This document shows, piece by piece, positions 43,915-53,175 of a DNA stretch of 64,000 nt. The notes under the pieces were generated by a model, which saw only the letters and a list, made by a program, of their open reading frames with translations, had not been told where the DNA came from and made no database searches. Both the position numbers and the translations under genes were made by a program. Position 1 is the stretch's first letter. Each line of letters begins with the position of its first letter. Origin of the DNA: Rouxiella aceris. Its GTDB lineage: Bacteria > Pseudomonadota > Gammaproteobacteria > Enterobacterales > Enterobacteriaceae. Location: positions 62,001-126,000 of the forward strand of contig NZ_JAADJU010000007.1 in the NCBI RefSeq assembly GCF_012933545.1, in the 5' to 3' direction.

Positions 43915-46032
43915 ATGAACTTTAAAGTCGTCCCTATTTTGAATATAAAATCGAGCGATAATAGCAATTATTCATGGTTATCAGAGAATATTGATCCGCA
44001 GTGCGCAATCTTAGGCTGGGAGCAATTTATTGGTAAAGTAGTCAAGATTTCATTCAAAATTGATATTGAAGCCAAAAAACCAATTCTCTGTGTGCTTTAT
44101 TCTGATACCGGTAGTGGCTTTAGAGAAGAAACTTCAATAATACTCAATGCTGATGATCACGGTAATGTTTGTGACGAATTACAATTTCCATCGTCCTTAA
44201 AAGCAATAAGACTCGACCCAATTTCCTGTGAGGCTTATTTCACTTTAACTGACTTGAAAGTTGAGATTCTTGCAAATACAGATAAAGATATCCAAAAGGT
44301 TATCCGCTTATCCAAGTTCAAATCTATAGCCTATAATCACGATGAAGGTTATCATTTTGCTGAAAAAACAAATAATACATATTGTTATTTAGAGCCACGT
44401 CAGGGGAAACAAGTTGAAAATCGGCTTGTTGAATTAGAGAAAAAAGTCGGCCTACTTTCGATTATAGTACCAACATATAATACTGACCTTATTCTGCTGG
44501 AAAGGTTAATTAGTTCTGTTAAGTCACAATGGTATAAAAATTGGGAATTGGTATTTGTTGATGATGCCAGTCCACTTGCAGCTACTACTAATTATCTTGA
44601 TGCACTAGTGTCTCCATCCATAAGAGTTAAAAAACTAGAGAAAAACTTAGGTATCGCTGGTGCTACAAATGAGGCTATTAAACTAACTAAAGGTGAATAC
44701 GTTGTTTTCCTCGACCACGATGATGAATTTACCCCTGATTGCCTTTATGAATTAGCCTGTGAAATCGAACGAAATGCACCTGATTTTATTTACAGCGACG
44801 AAGACAAAATAGCGGCCGATGGTTCTTATACAGAGCCCCATTTTAAACCGGACTGGTCGCCTGATACCATGATGAATACGATGTATACGTGTCATGTTAT
44901 GTGTATTAAAAAAACGATTTTAGATGTACTAGGTGGACTTAGGTCTTTTTATGATGGTTGCCAAGATTGGGACCTCGTACTGCGTATCTCTGAAATAACT
45001 AAAAAAATAAGTCATATTCCAAAGGTTCTTTATCACTGGCGCATAATACCTGCTTCTATTGCTGCCGACCTTGCAGCAAAGCCATACGTAATTGAAGCAA
45101 CTCAAAGAGTAAGACGCGATGCACTTACGCGACGAGGGCTTGAAGGCTCAGTTGAACCAATAGATAATTATCTAGGGTACTACCGCGTAAAATATTCTAT
45201 TAGCGGCAACCCGTTAGTTTCTATTATTATCCCGACAAGAGATAATCCGGAAGTACTTGGCCGAGCTATTGACTCTATTTTTGAGAAAAGTACATATAAG
45301 AATATTGAAATTATTATTATCGATAACGGGTCGATGAAAGCAGGTACCTTTGATTTCTTTGATGAAATTAAAAATAATGACCGAATTAAAATTATCAGAC
45401 ATGATATTCCCTTTAATTACTCCGAACTAAATAATGTTGGGGTTACGCATGCAGCCGGCGATATCTATATTTTCCTTAATGATGATGTTGAAGTTATTAC
45501 ACCTGACTGGATTGAAGATTTATCTGCATATGCGCAGTTAGAACACGTTGGAGCCGTGGGGGCCAAACTACTCTATCCTAACAGTGAAACAATTCAACAT
45601 GCTGGAGTTTTGAGTTTGGAATGTGGTCCATCACATGCATTTCTTCGAACAGATGCCAAATCGCCAGGCTATTATATGCGTAATCAACTTGATTATAACT
45701 GGCTGGCAGTTACCGGCGCCTGCATGGTAGTAGAAGCATCAAAATATAAGTTGATTGGAGGATTCGATGAGTCATTTCCAATCGCTTATAATGATATGGA
45801 TATTTGCATACGGTTACATAAAGCAGGTTTTTACAATTTAGTCTGTCAATCTGTTCGCTTATATCACCACGAATCAATAAGCAGGGGAGTCGATGATATC
45901 GATCCTGAAAAGTTAATAAGACTCAAAAAGGATATGCGCCAGTTATATTGTGTTCATCCTGATTATTTTCAGTACGATCCTTTTTATAATATTAATTTGC
46001 ATCCAAATAGTGTGAACTTTGATCTTATTTGA
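43915..46032 (+). CDS. Two-domain glycosyltransferase family 2 protein
   Basis: A 705-residue protein with two GT-A domains: residues about 180-400 (LLSIIVPTYNTD, VFVDDASP, FLDHDDEF as the DXD region) and about 437-690 (LVSIIIPTRDNPE, IIIDNGS, FLNDDVEVI). Residues 1-175 are a strand-rich segment without a known motif. Such proteins often add two sugars in turn, for example a rhamnan backbone unit. It overlaps the start region of the next gene slightly. Sugar specificity is not readable. Confidence 0.85.
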   Translation: MNFKVVPILNIKSSDNSNYSWLSENIDPQCAILGWEQFIGKVVKISFKIDIEAKKPILCVLYSDTGSGFREETSIILNADDHGNVCDELQFPSSLKAIRLDPISCEAYFTLTDLKVEILANTDKDIQKVIRLSKFKSIAYNHDEGYHFAEKTNNTYCYLEPRQGKQVENRLVELEKKVGLLSIIVPTYNTDLILLERLISSVKSQWYKNWELVFVDDASPLAATTNYLDALVSPSIRVKKLEKNLGIAGATNEAIKLTKGEYVVFLDHDDEFTPDCLYELACEIERNAPDFIYSDEDKIAADGSYTEPHFKPDWSPDTMMNTMYTCHVMCIKKTILDVLGGLRSFYDGCQDWDLVLRISEITKKISHIPKVLYHWRIIPASIAADLAAKPYVIEATQRVRRDALTRRGLEGSVEPIDNYLGYYRVKYSISGNPLVSIIIPTRDNPEVLGRAIDSIFEKSTYKNIEIIIIDNGSMKAGTFDFFDEIKNNDRIKIIRHDIPFNYSELNNVGVTHAAGDIYIFLNDDVEVITPDWIEDLSAYAQLEHVGAVGAKLLYPNSETIQHAGVLSLECGPSHAFLRTDAKSPGYYMRNQLDYNWLAVTGACMVVEASKYKLIGGFDESFPIAYNDMDICIRLHKAGFYNLVCQSVRLYHHESISRGVDDIDPEKLIRLKKDMRQLYCVHPDYFQYDPFYNINLHPNSVNFDLI

Positions 46033-46048
46033 TTTTGAGAAAATCCCT

Positions 46049-47791
46049 ATGAGCTTAATTGACCTTGCATTGAAAATAGAAGAATTTAGTGTTATTTCTT
46101 TTGATTTTTTTGATACTTTATTTATTCGGAAGCTTGAAGAGCCTGAATCTGTATTTGATCTTGTTGGAGAAAAATTCAAGATCGATCAATTTAGAGCTTT
46201 AAGAAAGAGAGCTCAACAATTAGCATTTGTTGAAATGCACAATAAAAATAAAAAAGAGATCTCTCTCGATGATATCTATAATAATTTTCATGAATTAGAT
46301 GAAGATAAGAAGCATGCCGTCAAGGCATATGAGCTTCAGTTAGAGTTAGATGTTATTTGTCCTAATCAGGAAATGATTCCAGTATTTCTAAAAGCAATAG
46401 AATTGGGCAAAAAAGTAGTTATTACTTCTGATATGTATCTTACTTCTCATTATTTTAAAGAGTCTTTAAGTAAATATAACCTTCCTCAGGTTCCCTTATT
46501 TATATCGGCTGACTGTGATGCAACAAAGCGTGATTTTGGGGATATTTTCGATATTGTAAAAAATGAGATGAAAGTTGTTGCAGAGCAAATTTTGCATATT
46601 GGAGACAATCAACTTGCTGATGTGGATAAAGCACAATCAAAAGGACTGTCCGCCTATCATTATCAAGCAGACTCGATTACACAGAGGAAAAATGTTCCTA
46701 TATCAGAATCTATTGTAAACGGGTTAACTGATTCGAGAATAAACTCATTTAGTAATGGTAGTGGTGAGCAGTTTGCCTATCAATATGGTGGGCCCACATT
46801 GATAGGTTTTAGTCAATGGCTGAAGAAAATTACTATCAATGATAAAATAGATGCTCTATTATATTTAGCCAGAGATGGTTATATGATAAAGAAATATTCG
46901 GATAGAAGTTGTAAAGATGATGTTTCTGGACCTGTTGAGGTTTACTTTAAAGGTTCTCGAACTTCATTTATTTTATCTTCCATAAATGATACGAATTTCA
47001 ACGAATATATTCCATATTTCCTATCAGGTGCATATGAACTTTCTGCGCATGAATTATTAGAACGTATTGGTGTCGTTCCTCCTGCCCAGCATTTATTACA
47101 TGCATTAGGGTTTGCTGAAAATAAAGCTATCAAAGAAATTAGTTACGACAATATCTATAATCTTCTTAACTCAATGAAGAAAGACATCCTTAAAGTTTGC
47201 CGAGCAAATCGGAGGGGGTTGCATCAATTATTAATTGATTTGAACCTTCCTGATAATGCTAATATTGGACTTGTTGATGTTGGCTGGAAAGGTACAACTC
47301 AGGAAGCATTCGAAAATGCTATTAAACCTTTCTTTAACTATAAAGTATTTGGGTATTATTTCTGTCTGATTAGTAATACAAGCAGCACTAAAAAATCGAT
47401 GCTTGATTCTACTACTGTAGGGGAAGAAACTATTAATAAAGTTTATGAGAATAGGGTCGCTTTTGAGTTGCTATTCTCTGCCCCGCACGAAACAATTATT
47501 GGTCATGTTCTATCTAATGAAAAAGTGAAGTTTATAGAAGATGAACGTCAAGATAAGGCTCGTTCCTTCTTTGCTCCTTTAGAAAAAGGCATGTCTGAAT
47601 TCTTTGATATATATGATAATCTAACTTTCAAAATACATCATTTGCCAGAAGATAATGTTCTGATTAAACCGTTTGTTGATTACGCAATTAGTGGTATGTG
47701 GAAACAGAACAAGTATATTTTAACTATGCAAAATTTTGACGCTTGGTCCGCTACCAAGAACAAGACTTTTTCGCCAGGACAATATATCTAG
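46049..47791 (+). CDS. HAD-family protein with long C-terminal domain
   Basis: A 580-residue protein. Residues 1-230 are a HAD phosphatase-like fold: SFDFFDTL gives Asp19 and Asp22, ITSDMYL is motif II, and HIGDNQLADVDKA is motif IV, so the active site is complete. Residues about 250-580 form a second domain with YLARDGYMIKKY and LVDVGWKGTTQEAF, a pattern seen in polysaccharide-cluster HAD proteins of unknown role. The ATG at 46049 is the most likely start. It sits between two transferases and probably acts on a sugar phosphate or lipid-linked sugar. Confidence 0.65.
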   Translation: MSLIDLALKIEEFSVISFDFFDTLFIRKLEEPESVFDLVGEKFKIDQFRALRKRAQQLAFVEMHNKNKKEISLDDIYNNFHELDEDKKHAVKAYELQLELDVICPNQEMIPVFLKAIELGKKVVITSDMYLTSHYFKESLSKYNLPQVPLFISADCDATKRDFGDIFDIVKNEMKVVAEQILHIGDNQLADVDKAQSKGLSAYHYQADSITQRKNVPISESIVNGLTDSRINSFSNGSGEQFAYQYGGPTLIGFSQWLKKITINDKIDALLYLARDGYMIKKYSDRSCKDDVSGPVEVYFKGSRTSFILSSINDTNFNEYIPYFLSGAYELSAHELLERIGVVPPAQHLLHALGFAENKAIKEISYDNIYNLLNSMKKDILKVCRANRRGLHQLLIDLNLPDNANIGLVDVGWKGTTQEAFENAIKPFFNYKVFGYYFCLISNTSSTKKSMLDSTTVGEETINKVYENRVAFELLFSAPHETIIGHVLSNEKVKFIEDERQDKARSFFAPLEKGMSEFFDIYDNLTFKIHHLPEDNVLIKPFVDYAISGMWKQNKYILTMQNFDAWSATKNKTFSPGQYI

Positions 47792-47802
47792 GTTGAGGCC
47801 GT

Positions 47803-50538
47803 ATGTATAAAAAAAATCAGATTAATAGCAGGATATCTTGGCTTACTGAACAGAAGGATCCTTCGGTATCTGTTTTTTTTGAGATACCGAAAGCTATCCA
47901 GTTTTTAATTTCAATTGATGCTGAAGCTCGAAATTTTTATCCTTTAAATAAAGAAAACAGAATTTTAGCTTTTTTTTGGTGGGCAAAAATAAAAGATAAA
48001 AATAAAGAGGCAAGTTCAGTTGAATGGCACCTGAATTATAAGGAGCAAGATTACTTAAAGACGCTATCTTTAGATAGTTGGAAGACTGAATTTAAAAAAT
48101 CACTGCATCAGTATTTGCAAATAAAAAGTGAACTAATTCCAGTAATTGACAATAATATGGAGGCAATATTTCCTCCAGTTTCATTTGGGGACGGTGATTT
48201 TTCAATTGCAGTCCCTGGAGAATTGTATTTTTTAGTTGAGTGTAGAGAAGACCTTAGAAGGGCCTTTGATTTAACGAAATTTTCTGGTTTATATGCCATG
48301 ATTCAATGGTGGAAAAGTGATGGTGCTTCACTATACGTAAAACTATCCTTTTGCCCTGAAGAGATTCTAAATAAGCTACATAGTAAAATTGTTATAAATG
48401 AATACAATTCTCTTCCTTTATTCTCTTATTTAATATTGTCCGAAAGGGAAGATCTAAGAAATATTTTTGATCTTAGAACTATCACAGGTCTCATTGGATT
48501 CATAGAGTGGTGGAATCTTCATGGTCAAATGAGCTATCCATTATTGAAATGGAGTGGACATGAATTAATTGATAGCCTGAATGAAATTATTTTTTATGGC
48601 TCTGGATTGAGACTTCCGCGTTTTATTTCCTTGCTTCTTTTGGAACGAAATGACCTTCATTTTGATATCAGAACATTAAGTGGGATCACTGGGTTAATTA
48701 AGTGGTGGAACCATTACGGTAAGTTTAATTATCCACAACTTGGTTGGAATACTGAAGCAACCATTAGCGAGTTGAATGAATTTGCTGATGTTGGCGAGGG
48801 GTTCAAACTACCAAGATTTATTTTATTAGTTTTAGAAGAAAGGAAAGACATCCGAGAAGCCTTCGACCTCAAGAAAGTAGCAGGTCTTGATGGATTTTTA
48901 GGGTGGTGGCAGTTATACGGTAAGGTAGATTATCCTCAGTTTTATTTTGATACTGAGTTAGCCATGGCGTATAAACAAGAAATGGTTACACTCCCTGTTG
49001 GCATAAGTCTTCCACGTTTTCTTTTAGAACTTCAGCAACAACTTCCTGAGTTAACCAGTAGCATTGATATTTCTGATGTTGCAAGCATTTTAGCTTTGAT
49101 AAGTTGGTGGCAAGAATATGGCTTTAAAAAAATTCAGTGTTTTGATGCTTACTTAGACCTAAATAGCTTAAGGTTGTTTGCAACAGTTCTTAAAAATGGT
49201 AGAAAAATTCCCTTAATTCTTGATGCTATTTTTGAAAGTAGAAAAGATTTGCAGGCTATTTTTAAGAATGAAGATGTTGTCAATTATAAAGAATTGGTTG
49301 CTTGGTGGAACATGCATGGACGGTTTGAGTATTCTATACTCGGAAATGCATTGCTTGAGATTACAGCTGAAAATAACGTTGATATAACGCTTAGTACCAT
49401 TAGTCATAAACCTCTTGGCATTAATATTGTGGGATTTCCTCAAGGTACTCTTGGGTTGGGCGAGGATGCCAGGCTTGCAGGTCAAGTCATTGAAAGTCTA
49501 GGGTTAGATGGTGTTTATATCAATGCCCCTATACCTGGACCTGCAAAAACGGTTATGCCAGAAGGTAAGTTGCCTATCGTAAAAAATTGTAGATTTTCTA
49601 CAACATTATTTTGTTTGCCTCCTACTGAAATGATTCGTTTGGCAATTGAAGGCGGGCAACATTTAATCGATAATGATGAATATAAGATTGGTGCATGGCC
49701 ATGGGAATTACCGCATTGGCCAGCCTCTTTTGCTCGAGTAAGAGATTTTGTAGATGAAATCTGGGCACAGAGTGAATATGTAAAGGATTGTTTTCTAAAA
49801 GAAGGGCATACGCCAGTACATAAAATGCCAATGGCGGTTACTATTCCTCAACCTGATGCAGATCTCCGCGAGCAACTTGGTATTACGGATAATTCTTTTG
49901 TTTATTATTTGATGTTTGATGGCAACTCTTGGCTTTCTCGCAAAAATCCAATTGCTGGTGTGTTAGCATTTCAGCAAGCATTTGCGGCATCAAGTGAATA
50001 TCAGAATGTTAGATTATTGATTAAAGCAATGAATATCAATGCAAATGATCCTATGTGGCAGAAAATTGTGCATATGGCGAATCAGGATAGTCGTATTATC
50101 ATCATTACAGAACGAATGGATAGACAAACGCTAATAAATATGATGAATGCATGCGACTGTTATATTTCACTACATCGTAGCGAAGGATTTGGACGAGTTA
50201 TTGCGGAAGCGATGCTGTTAGGTCAACCGGTGGTAGCAACCAATTTTTCTGGTAATGTTGATTTTTGCAAAAAGGATACCGCTTTCCTGGTTGATGGTGA
50301 TCTATTACCTTTGCAGCAAGGTGATTACATATTCTTTGAAGGTCAGTATTGGTGTGATCCTGACATCGATACCGCTGCAATGCAGCTATTGAAAATATAC
50401 GAAGATAACTCACTGCGTCAAGAAGTTGCCTTGTCGGGGCAGTCATTGATTCAGCGGAATTATTCAGTTTCGGCAGTTGCTGCTTTCTACTCAGAACGAT
50501 TTCAGGAAATAAGTAAATATAATGGCTATAAACCGTAA
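47803..50538 (+). CDS. Glycosyltransferase with an N-terminal Trp-Trp repeat array
   Basis: A 911-residue protein. Residues about 537-911 are a family 4 GT-B transferase (GINIVGFPQGTLGLGEDARL; HRSEGFGRVIAEAMLLGQPVV is the E-X7-E motif). The N-terminal 520 residues contain a repeat I do not know: Trp-Trp pairs at 59, 169, 236, 301, 368, 435 and 501, the last six 65-67 residues apart. The unit is roughly LPRFI-X6-ERKDL-X-FDL-X5-GL-X-GFI-X-WW-X2-HG-X3-YP-X-L. It may bind acceptor glycan or set chain length. It overlaps the next gene by 17 bases. Confidence 0.82.
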   Translation: MYKKNQINSRISWLTEQKDPSVSVFFEIPKAIQFLISIDAEARNFYPLNKENRILAFFWWAKIKDKNKEASSVEWHLNYKEQDYLKTLSLDSWKTEFKKSLHQYLQIKSELIPVIDNNMEAIFPPVSFGDGDFSIAVPGELYFLVECREDLRRAFDLTKFSGLYAMIQWWKSDGASLYVKLSFCPEEILNKLHSKIVINEYNSLPLFSYLILSEREDLRNIFDLRTITGLIGFIEWWNLHGQMSYPLLKWSGHELIDSLNEIIFYGSGLRLPRFISLLLLERNDLHFDIRTLSGITGLIKWWNHYGKFNYPQLGWNTEATISELNEFADVGEGFKLPRFILLVLEERKDIREAFDLKKVAGLDGFLGWWQLYGKVDYPQFYFDTELAMAYKQEMVTLPVGISLPRFLLELQQQLPELTSSIDISDVASILALISWWQEYGFKKIQCFDAYLDLNSLRLFATVLKNGRKIPLILDAIFESRKDLQAIFKNEDVVNYKELVAWWNMHGRFEYSILGNALLEITAENNVDITLSTISHKPLGINIVGFPQGTLGLGEDARLAGQVIESLGLDGVYINAPIPGPAKTVMPEGKLPIVKNCRFSTTLFCLPPTEMIRLAIEGGQHLIDNDEYKIGAWPWELPHWPASFARVRDFVDEIWAQSEYVKDCFLKEGHTPVHKMPMAVTIPQPDADLREQLGITDNSFVYYLMFDGNSWLSRKNPIAGVLAFQQAFAASSEYQNVRLLIKAMNINANDPMWQKIVHMANQDSRIIIITERMDRQTLINMMNACDCYISLHRSEGFGRVIAEAMLLGQPVVATNFSGNVDFCKKDTAFLVDGDLLPLQQGDYIFFEGQYWCDPDIDTAAMQLLKIYEDNSLRQEVALSGQSLIQRNYSVSAVAAFYSERFQEISKYNGYKP

Positions 50539-51574
50539 TATTTTCATATATGCCCCAGATATCCATGAAGGGGATGCAGTAGGAAACCATTGTCTTGGGC
50601 TTGCACAAGTTTGTAGCCGTTTGGACTATAACGTGTATATCTATGCCCAACGTTACAGTACACAGATGCAAGCAGTCTCTATTCTCAATGCTTCTGAGTT
50701 GGTTACCAGTATATCGAGTGATGATATCCTTTTTGTGAGTTATTCTATTTATGACTCATTGCTTGATGAGCTGTTGCTGTTGCCTTGCAACAAAGTATGC
50801 TATTACCATGATGTGACGCCGTATGAACTTCTGGAAGCATATGAACCTGTGACGGCTGAGCTGTGTAAAAAATCATTGCAGCAGTTGCCATTACTTGGCA
50901 AATTTAATCGACTAGTGGCTACATCTCATTTTTCGGCAAACCGATTGAGTGAGTTTGTGCGTGATCACAATTTTGATATCGTCCCACCTGTCTTTGAAGA
51001 TTTTGGATTGCTTAAATACGACAGCAAACCCAATCCTATAACTAATTCAAAGTATTTTGATTTATTATATGTCGGTCGTATAGTACCTCATAAGAAAATT
51101 GAGGACCTTATCAGCTGCTTTAGTCTGCTTCCAGCAAAAGATGATATCCAATATAGGCTATTCATTGTCGGCAGCATGCCAAATTACGAATATAATAAAA
51201 TGCTGTTTAATTATGCCAGGCAGCTCGGTGTTTCTGCAAAAGTGACCTTTACCGGGACTTTGTCAGAAGCAGATTTGTTATATCGCTTCCAGTCTTCCGA
51301 CGCCTATTTGACCATGAGTTTACATGAGGGTTTCTGCATACCAGTTCTTGAGGCTATGCACTTTGGTATCCCTGCGATTATACGTTGTGGAACAGCAGCC
51401 GATGATTTACCTTCAGATACAACCCTGATTGTGGACTCGGTAGATGAAGCCGCTGCTATTATTCCTACGTTACGTGAAAAAACACCATCCGGTACCGCTT
51501 ATACCCAGCGTGCTGAACAAATCCTTGCGCAAACCCGAGATGAAATATGGGGCGCTATTTTTTCTGATCTTTAA
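50522..51574 (+). CDS. Glycosyltransferase family 4 protein
   Basis: A 350-residue GT-B transferase. LLYVGRIVPHKKIEDLI starts the donor domain, LFIVGSMPNYEYN follows, and MSLHEGFCIPVLEAMHFGIPAI is the E-X7-E segment. The N-terminal domain has HCLGLAQVCSRLDYNVYIY. It overlaps the 3' end of the repeat-bearing transferase by 17 bases, so the two are probably translated together. Specificity is unknown. Confidence 0.84.
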   Translation: MAINRNIFIYAPDIHEGDAVGNHCLGLAQVCSRLDYNVYIYAQRYSTQMQAVSILNASELVTSISSDDILFVSYSIYDSLLDELLLLPCNKVCYYHDVTPYELLEAYEPVTAELCKKSLQQLPLLGKFNRLVATSHFSANRLSEFVRDHNFDIVPPVFEDFGLLKYDSKPNPITNSKYFDLLYVGRIVPHKKIEDLISCFSLLPAKDDIQYRLFIVGSMPNYEYNKMLFNYARQLGVSAKVTFTGTLSEADLLYRFQSSDAYLTMSLHEGFCIPVLEAMHFGIPAIIRCGTAADDLPSDTTLIVDSVDEAAAIIPTLREKTPSGTAYTQRAEQILAQTRDEIWGAIFSDL

Positions 51575-51589
51575 TTAGAAGCTGTCAAT

Positions 51590-52558
51590 ATGTCCTATCC
51601 AAGAGTGCTTATTACTACTTACCATCACGCTTTCCTTGTTAAAGGTGGCGGTGAATATGAAATATTCTCTATCGCAGATACATTGAAGCAACAAGGGCTA
51701 ATTGTTGATGTTTATGGCCCGTATTCTCGTTCCTTAGATGATTATGATGTGGTCCTTCATTTTTCCGTCCATGGCGGTGGTCTGGAGCTTTTGGAGCAGG
51801 TTAAAGAGGCAAATAAGCCAATTATTTTGTGGCCTAACTTATGGGTCCGGGAAGGCGATAGCGTTTCACCTGATCTAATCAGCTCATATTTAGCACTGTC
51901 TGATGCTGTCGTGTTCAAGTCTGTCGCTGAGAAAAATAACTTTTCTCGTTATTTTGAACTACCGGAAGAGAAATGTCGCGATATCAATATATGTGTCGAT
52001 GGCTCTTATCTTAACGCTGCACCGCCCGATCTATTTAAGACCTTATACGGACTGGATAAATATGCTATCTGGTTTGGGGTTATCGAAAGTAATAAAAACC
52101 AACTACAGGCCGTTCAGGTTCTTCGCGAGAAAGGCATTAAATTGGTATTGGTCGGCAGTGCGCGAACCAAGTCTTATCTCCAGGCTTGTCTGGATGCCGG
52201 TGGTGAGGATATTCTGGTTATACCTAATTTACCTTACAAATCTGAAATCGTGCGTTCTGCGTTACAAGGCGCAATGTTCTATATTGAGGTAGGTCATGAA
52301 CCGGCTGGATTATCAGCCATTGAAGCTGGTTTGTCAGGATGTAAACTCGTTTTAAGTGACTCAGAATGGTCCAGAGAGCATTTCGGTGACAATGCATTTT
52401 ATGCTGACCCAAAAAGTAAAGAAAGCCTGAGTAATGCTGTAGACGCAGTCCTTGCCGCTGACTTATCTTCAACAGCTTTGACGGATTCGCTACAGCGTTT
52501 CTGTCTGCCTAAAGCGGCAGATCCACTGATTAATATTCTGCAGAGTTTTACGCGATGA
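51590..52558 (+). CDS. Glycosyltransferase family 4-like protein
   Basis: A 322-residue GT-B protein, paralogous to the transferase at 42936: both have a GGGE motif near residue 20, a YDVV segment near 60 and KNQL at the start of the donor domain. HEPAGLSAIEAGLSGCKLVLS holds the E-X7-E region. It overlaps the phosphatase gene by 4 bases (ATGA). Donor and acceptor are unknown. Confidence 0.8.
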   Translation: MSYPRVLITTYHHAFLVKGGGEYEIFSIADTLKQQGLIVDVYGPYSRSLDDYDVVLHFSVHGGGLELLEQVKEANKPIILWPNLWVREGDSVSPDLISSYLALSDAVVFKSVAEKNNFSRYFELPEEKCRDINICVDGSYLNAAPPDLFKTLYGLDKYAIWFGVIESNKNQLQAVQVLREKGIKLVLVGSARTKSYLQACLDAGGEDILVIPNLPYKSEIVRSALQGAMFYIEVGHEPAGLSAIEAGLSGCKLVLSDSEWSREHFGDNAFYADPKSKESLSNAVDAVLAADLSSTALTDSLQRFCLPKAADPLINILQSFTR

Positions 52559-53172
52559 GATTATTTCTATTTCGTCATGGTCTATCAAATGCGAATAAGG
52601 CCCGTTTGGTTACCGGGACACCAGAGGACTCCTTGTCATTTGAAGGAATCGTACAGGCAAAACGTTTAGCTACCTGGGTTGAAGAAGTTAACATTAAGGC
52701 TGATTTCTATACTTTCAGCCATTGGCAACGTGCACAGCAAACAGCAAAATGTATTTTTGCTGATGTTAGTTGGTATGAAGATAGGCGGATCGGTGAAACA
52801 TTTGCCGGTAGTGTTGCCGATTTACCTCTGCAGCAGTTTTTACACGAACAACCTGATTTCTACCTTAATCCTGAGAACCACTATCCTGATGGCGAATCCC
52901 ATCTTGATTTACAGCAAAGGGTGAAAACCTGGTTTCATGAGTTGGTTGATAGCTCGTACCGTAATGTGGTGGCCGTGACCCATGCCGGTCCGATAGCTTG
53001 TATACTGCATGACATCTTAGATATTCCTATGTCGCGCTTTCCTGCCATACTTCCGCAGAATGCGACCTTGACTGTTATCGATGCCGAACGCAAAGGCGGG
53101 AAAATTGTCACAAAGTTGATCGGATTATCGTTAGGTGCAACTGAAAATCTGCATGCTTCTCTCAAAGGATAA
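52555..53172 (+). CDS. Histidine phosphatase (phosphoglycerate mutase-like)
   Basis: A 205-residue member of the histidine phosphatase superfamily. LFRHGLSNANKARL carries the catalytic Arg-His-Gly, HWQRAQQTA the second Arg, and VTHAGPIACIL the second catalytic His. The active site is intact. Its place between two transferases, with a 4-base overlap upstream, suggests it removes phosphate from a sugar or lipid-linked intermediate, or a phosphate cap; the substrate is not known. Confidence 0.8.
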   Translation: MRLFLFRHGLSNANKARLVTGTPEDSLSFEGIVQAKRLATWVEEVNIKADFYTFSHWQRAQQTAKCIFADVSWYEDRRIGETFAGSVADLPLQQFLHEQPDFYLNPENHYPDGESHLDLQQRVKTWFHELVDSSYRNVVAVTHAGPIACILHDILDIPMSRFPAILPQNATLTVIDAERKGGKIVTKLIGLSLGATENLHASLKG

Positions 53173-53175
53173 ATA

